A stretch of DNA of 64,000 nucleotides from assembly GCF_000225345.1 (NCBI RefSeq), contig NC_015977.1, positions 1,967,501 to 2,031,500 on the forward strand. Direction: 5' to 3'. The stretch comes from Roseburia hominis A2-183 (lineage in GTDB: Bacteria; Bacillota; Clostridia; Lachnospirales; Lachnospiraceae). Numbering within the stretch: position 1 is the first letter of the stretch; each line of letters opens with the position of its first letter. This document shows, piece after piece, positions 60,580 through 64,000 of the stretch. Below the pieces are notes generated by a model that was given only the letters and a program-made list of their open reading frames with translations, had not been told where the DNA came from and made no database searches. Made by a program: the position numbers and the translations under genes.

Positions 60580-61050
60580 TTACAATGTCTCTGATCGTTC
60601 CTTGATGTTCTTCTTAAAATTGATGATCTCATGCTCATACTCAGTATTCATATAAGTGGAATGAATCATAAAATCTGCCGACGCCCGGTTGTTGGCGATC
60701 GGGATGTCATACACCTGCGCGATACGCAAAAGCGCTTTCACATCCGGGTCATGCGGCTGTGCTGTCAGCGGGTCAGAGAAGAAAATCACAAAATCCACTC
60801 TTCCCTCCACAATCTTTGCGCCAATCTGCTGGTCTCCGCCGAGAGGGCCACTGTTATAGCCTCTTACCGGGAGTCCTGTCTGATCCGTAATCATACGTGC
60901 TGTCGTACCTGTGCCACATAGAAAATGCTGCTTTAAAATCTCCTTGTTCTGCTCACACCAGTCAATCAGATCTGCTTTTTTATTGTCATGCGCAATCAGT
61001 GCAATATTCTTTTGTTTTCCTATTGTCATTGTAATAAAATCTTCACTCAT
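60580..61050 (-). CDS. mgsA: Methylglyoxal synthase
   Basis: 156 residues. KNIALIAHDNKKADLIDWC, the phosphate loop LCGTGTTARMI, and YNSGPLGGDQQIGAKI are MgsA motifs. It converts dihydroxyacetone phosphate to methylglyoxal. Start at 61050 (MSEDFITMTIGKQ); an ATG at 61029 is also possible. Confidence 0.94.
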   Translation of the reverse strand: MSEDFITMTIGKQKNIALIAHDNKKADLIDWCEQNKEILKQHFLCGTGTTARMITDQTGLPVRGYNSGPLGGDQQIGAKIVEGRVDFVIFFSDPLTAQPHDPDVKALLRIAQVYDIPIANNRASADFMIHSTYMNTEYEHEIINFKKNIKERSETL

Positions 61051-61120
61051 AATCTCTGGATCCCCCCTTATCATTTTTCTAATGCATTGTACCATATTTT
61101 GTCCCGGACCGCCACCAAAA

Positions 61121-61158
61121 AATAATAGAAAGCGCACCGTAGCACGCTTTCTATTATT
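61121..61158 (-). terminator. Terminator after the chemotaxis receptor gene
   Basis: Perfect 14-bp stem AATAATAGAAAGCG/CGCTTTCTATTATT followed by T6 on the minus strand. Confidence 0.9.
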
Positions 61159-61214
61159 AAAAACGCTAAAATGACTCTTCTATTCATTCTACATGTATAC
61201 TTTTGTATACCGCA

Positions 61215-62696
61215 TCACGCCTGTTCCTGTGCTACAACCTCACGCATTCTCTCCGAAATCTTGTAAATTTCGCCAAGCAGATCATTCAGATTCTCCATAT
61301 TCTGCATACTATCCTCACTCATAGACATGCTGTTTTCTGAGGATGCCGCAACCTCTTCACTCGTTGCAGATAAATTGGTAATACTGTCATTGATCTGCGT
61401 ATTTGCTGAAAGGATACTCTCCACCTCACCAGACAAATTCTGCATAGAATTCTGGAACAAATTCATCTTATCCTCGATAACAGTAAACTTCTCTCTCGTT
61501 GTCTCGATCATCTCGTTCTGCTTATCTGCAGACTCCGCTGACTTCTGCATATTTACAGAGGCTTCCTCCACATTTACCGTCAATTTTTCGATAATCTCCG
61601 TGATCTTTCCCGTCGACTCCTTCGTCTCCTCTGAAAGCTTGCGGATCTCGTCTGCCACAACCGCAAAGCCTTTTCCAGCCTCCCCTGCTCTGGCTGCCTC
61701 AATGGACGCATTGAGTGCAAGCAGATTGGTCTGATCGGAAATGCTTAAAATCGTTCCGATAATGACCTCCACTTCCTTTATGCGGTTGTCCAGTTCTTCC
61801 GTCGTGGTTCTTGTGGCGCGGTTGATCTCCGCCGTCTGGGTTGCCTGCTCCTTCAGCTCGGCGATCAGGTCAGCGCCCTCACGGAGCGCGTCCTGTGTCG
61901 CATCTGACGCCGTCTGCATCTCTTTCGTCTCTTTTTCGGCGTTTTCAATATTCGTCTGGATGCCGTTCGTCTGCATCGTCTGCTGCTCAATCGCTTCCGC
62001 CGTCAGCTTGACGCTCGATGCAATCTCCTTGACGGAGTTGTTGCTGCTGACCATGCTCTCCGTCAGCACATCCGCTTTCTCTCTCGCACTGTCGAACTTC
62101 TCGGACAGCGCTCCCGACATCTGAATGATCTCATCCGCCACACGCGCCGCCGCATCCATCTGTGACTTAATGGCATCTGTATCCTCAACATGGTGTCTCG
62201 CCTGCAGATCTACCGCAATACACATCACAACACCGAAAGAAATGGCAAACACTATCTGTACAACTGACTCGCTCCGTGTCCCAGGATATTTCACAAAATG
62301 AAGTATGCCCGAAATTACATTCAGCGCTCCCATCGCAATAGCGCTGATGCGTGCCAGCCTTATATCACGATACAACATAACCGTAAGCATAATTAAATAC
62401 ATAAATGCATAAAAGACCACGTTTTTGTTTGATAAGATCATCACTGCATAGGTAAGAAACATACACGAAAGTGAAATCATAACAAATTTCCTATCCCCGC
62501 GATACCGGACATGTCCAACAAAAAATATCACGAGAAGAATGACATTGACTACCATGCGTGCCAGCACAACAGATTTATCCGCTGTTGCATCCACAAATCC
62601 AAGCAGTGTCAGTGCATTCAAAAGCCCAAGGATGATAAGTCCAAGGATGAATGTAATCTTGTTGCGTTCCAATCTTTGTTTTTGTTTTAATTTCAT
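61215..62696 (-). CDS. Methyl-accepting chemotaxis protein with polytopic N-terminus
   Basis: 493 residues. The first about 165 residues hold six hydrophobic helices with short loops instead of the usual two helices and an external sensor. A cytoplasmic coiled coil follows, with the signalling hairpin [36 protein letters not shown] (about 330-365) and no HAMP domain visible. It probably senses a membrane or intracellular signal. Monocistronic. Confidence 0.92.
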   Translation of the reverse strand: MKLKQKQRLERNKITFILGLIILGLLNALTLLGFVDATADKSVVLARMVVNVILLVIFFVGHVRYRGDRKFVMISLSCMFLTYAVMILSNKNVVFYAFMYLIMLTVMLYRDIRLARISAIAMGALNVISGILHFVKYPGTRSESVVQIVFAISFGVVMCIAVDLQARHHVEDTDAIKSQMDAAARVADEIIQMSGALSEKFDSAREKADVLTESMVSSNNSVKEIASSVKLTAEAIEQQTMQTNGIQTNIENAEKETKEMQTASDATQDALREGADLIAELKEQATQTAEINRATRTTTEELDNRIKEVEVIIGTILSISDQTNLLALNASIEAARAGEAGKGFAVVADEIRKLSEETKESTGKITEIIEKLTVNVEEASVNMQKSAESADKQNEMIETTREKFTVIEDKMNLFQNSMQNLSGEVESILSANTQINDSITNLSATSEEVAASSENSMSMSEDSMQNMENLNDLLGEIYKISERMREVVAQEQA

Positions 62697-62720
62697 AACA
62701 ATCCCTTCCTTTGTAAGATC

Positions 62721-63237
62721 TCACCCGGGCAGACAGATCTTTCCATCCATCAGCATCTTCACAAACGCCGTATCCCGGATAATCCAGGAATCTTTCTCAA
62801 TCAGAATATTCCTGTGATAGACTTCCTCCGGCGTCGCCCATTTTAACTGATACCCCTTTGCAATCTCACTCGGGGTAAGTGAAAGTGGCGCCTGCTCGTC
62901 CAAAACATCGCAGTAAAAAAAAAAGAGAATGGCAGATAAACTTTTTATCCGGCTCAAAAATATCTCTGTGCAGTTCTATTATCTCGCCCAGCTCACAGAT
63001 ACTCTCCGGCCTGACATAAAGTCCTGTCTCCTCTTTTACTTCACGGATCAGCGTCTGCTCATAATTCTCACCCGGCTCCTGCCCGCCTCCGGGGATCTTA
63101 TATTCTCCCTCCTGGCTGCACTGCATGGCAAGCCTGCCGTCACGCACAATGATCGCCCGTATCGAATACTTTTCATAGATACCCGTCGTGCCCTCATAAT
63201 CACGGGCATCAAATGTCGCAAGGATCTTCATACGCAT
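62721..63237 (-). pseudogene. NUDIX hydrolase, frameshifted in an A10 run
   Basis: The first frame (63237 to about 62925) gives RAIIVRDGRLAMQCSQEGEY, then IPGGGQEPGENYEQTLIREV and KEETGLYV: the complete NUDIX box GX5EX7REVXEEXGL. The C-terminal half (CDVLDEQAPLSLTPSEIAKGYQLKWATPEEVYHRN) is in another frame. They meet at ten A (62915-62924, plus strand); nine would restore one frame of about 171 residues. Could be a sequencing error, a pseudogene or phase-variable by slippage. Confidence 0.8.
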
Positions 63238-63358
63238 TTCCTCCGTGCCGCTTCACTTTTCTTGAATTATATTCCCTTTTTGCAATTATCGCAATATTTT
63301 TCAAATATTTTTATTTTAAACATTTTCTGTAATAAGAACACAGTTTTCTAATTGCAGA

Positions 63359-63394
63359 AAAAAAATCCACCCCGGTCGATTGACCGGGATGGAT
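63359..63394 (-). terminator. Terminator after groEL
   Basis: Stem ATCCACCCCGGTC/GACCGGGATGGAT (one G-T pair) followed by T8 on the minus strand. Confidence 0.92.
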
Positions 63395-63412
63395 TCCCTC
63401 TTCGGATGGGAT

Positions 63413-64000
63413 TTACATCATTCCCATTCCGCCTGCGCCGCCTGCCGGCATTGCCGGTGCGTCCTCTTTGATGTTTGCCACCACAGACTCTGTGGTAAGT
63501 AAGGTAGATGCTACAGAAGTTGCGTTCTGTAATGCGGTTCTTGTCACCTTAACCGGATCCAGGATACCCTGCTCTACCATGTCTACATACTGCTCCGTTG
63601 CTGCGTTAAATCCAACGCCTGCCGGAGATTCTTTTACTTTATTGATGATGACTGCGCCCTCTAATCCTGCATTTGCGGAAATGTAGTACAGCGGAGCCTC
63701 CAATGCCTTTAAGATAACCTTCGCACCGGTCTTCTCATCGCCCTCAAGCGTATCTGCGAGTGCTGCCACATCCTTGGTTGCATGAATGTATGCGGAACCG
63801 CCTCCTGCAATGATGCCTTCCTCGACTGCTGCTCTCGTTGCGTTTAACGCATCTTCCATACGAAGCTTTGCTTCCTTCATCTCCGTCTCAGTTGCTGCGC
63901 CGACACGGATCACTGCTACGCCGCCTGCAAGCTTTGCAAGACGCTCCTGTAACTTCTCCTTGTCGAACTCGGAAGTTGTCTCCTCGATCTGACCGCGGAT
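63413..64000 (-). CDS. groEL: Chaperonin GroEL, C-terminal part (cut by window edge)
   Basis: About 195 C-terminal residues, open to the window end ([38 protein letters not shown]). [15 protein letters not shown] and [13 protein letters not shown] belong to the GroEL equatorial domain, and the protein ends in the Gly/Met-rich tail GGAGGMGMM. Complete at the 3' end, with a strong terminator. Confidence 0.96.
   Translation of the reverse strand: MRGQIEETTSEFDKEKLQERLAKLAGGVAVIRVGAATETEMKEAKLRMEDALNATRAAVEEGIIAGGGSAYIHATKDVAALADTLEGDEKTGAKVILKALEAPLYYISANAGLEGAVIINKVKESPAGVGFNAATEQYVDMVEQGILDPVKVTRTALQNATSVASTLLTTESVVANIKEDAPAMPAGGAGGMGMM

Overview
The window looks like a chromosomal segment of an anaerobic, spore-forming Firmicute, most likely a Lachnospiraceae member of the Roseburia / Eubacterium rectale type. 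The evidence is the gene content: spoIIIA operon, spoIIGA, sigE and sigG, Spo0E-like protein, anaerobic cobalamin route, DUF1540, QueT and a division/cell-wall cluster. Nearly all genes use strong AGGAGG-type ribosome binding sites. Genus and species cannot be fixed from the sequence alone.

Layout. 1-11588 (minus): anaerobic cobalamin operon, cobQ-cobT-cobU-cobS-cobU-like-cobC-cbiB-cobD/cbiC fusion-cbiD-cbiF-cbiG-cbiH-cbiJ (cut by the window edge). 11676-16929 (minus): complete spoIIIAA-AH operon behind a SigE-type promoter. 17074-20421: divergent argS and a sodium-symporter gene. 20449-22571: a ~600-bp palindromic repeat split by an IS110-family element whose bridge RNA can be read directly. 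22576-29269: phosphatase/metY, queT with a preQ1-I riboswitch, a DapF-like racemase without catalytic cysteines, sigG and a beta-CASP nuclease. 29372-42864 (minus): division and sporulation block mraZ-rsmH-ftsL-two class B PBPs-mraY-murD-ftsW/spoVE-divIB-ftsZ-spoIIGA-sigE, with MraZ boxes at its head and a Spo0A-controlled spoIIG promoter in the middle. 42964-45861: Spo0E-like protein, phospholipase-C-like protein, an IS200-type element, DUF1540 and SEC-C proteins. 46041-49599: sugar ABC transporter whose two permease genes are fused by a deletion. 49837-54354: small membrane protein and a Gld-type ABC exporter operon. 54445-64000: another palindromic repeat, HAD hydrolase, purA, a LysR/MATE divergent pair, DegV, mgsA, a chemotaxis receptor, a frameshifted NUDIX gene and the 3' end of groEL.

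The most unusual content is twofold. First, a family of long imperfect palindromes (20449-22571 interrupted, 50096-50590, 54445-55042, and a short form at 46041-46177) whose arms differ between copies yet stay complementary within each copy. Second, an IS110 element (20821-22345) inserted exactly in one of these palindromes at a CT core. Its upstream non-coding region folds into two guide loops: one matches the occupied target on both sides, the other matches the element's own joined ends.

Several genes look damaged or altered: spoIIGA (single-base frameshift at codon 3), the NUDIX gene (A10 homopolymer), the ugpA/ugpE permeases (deletion), and dapF (both catalytic Cys replaced by Ser).
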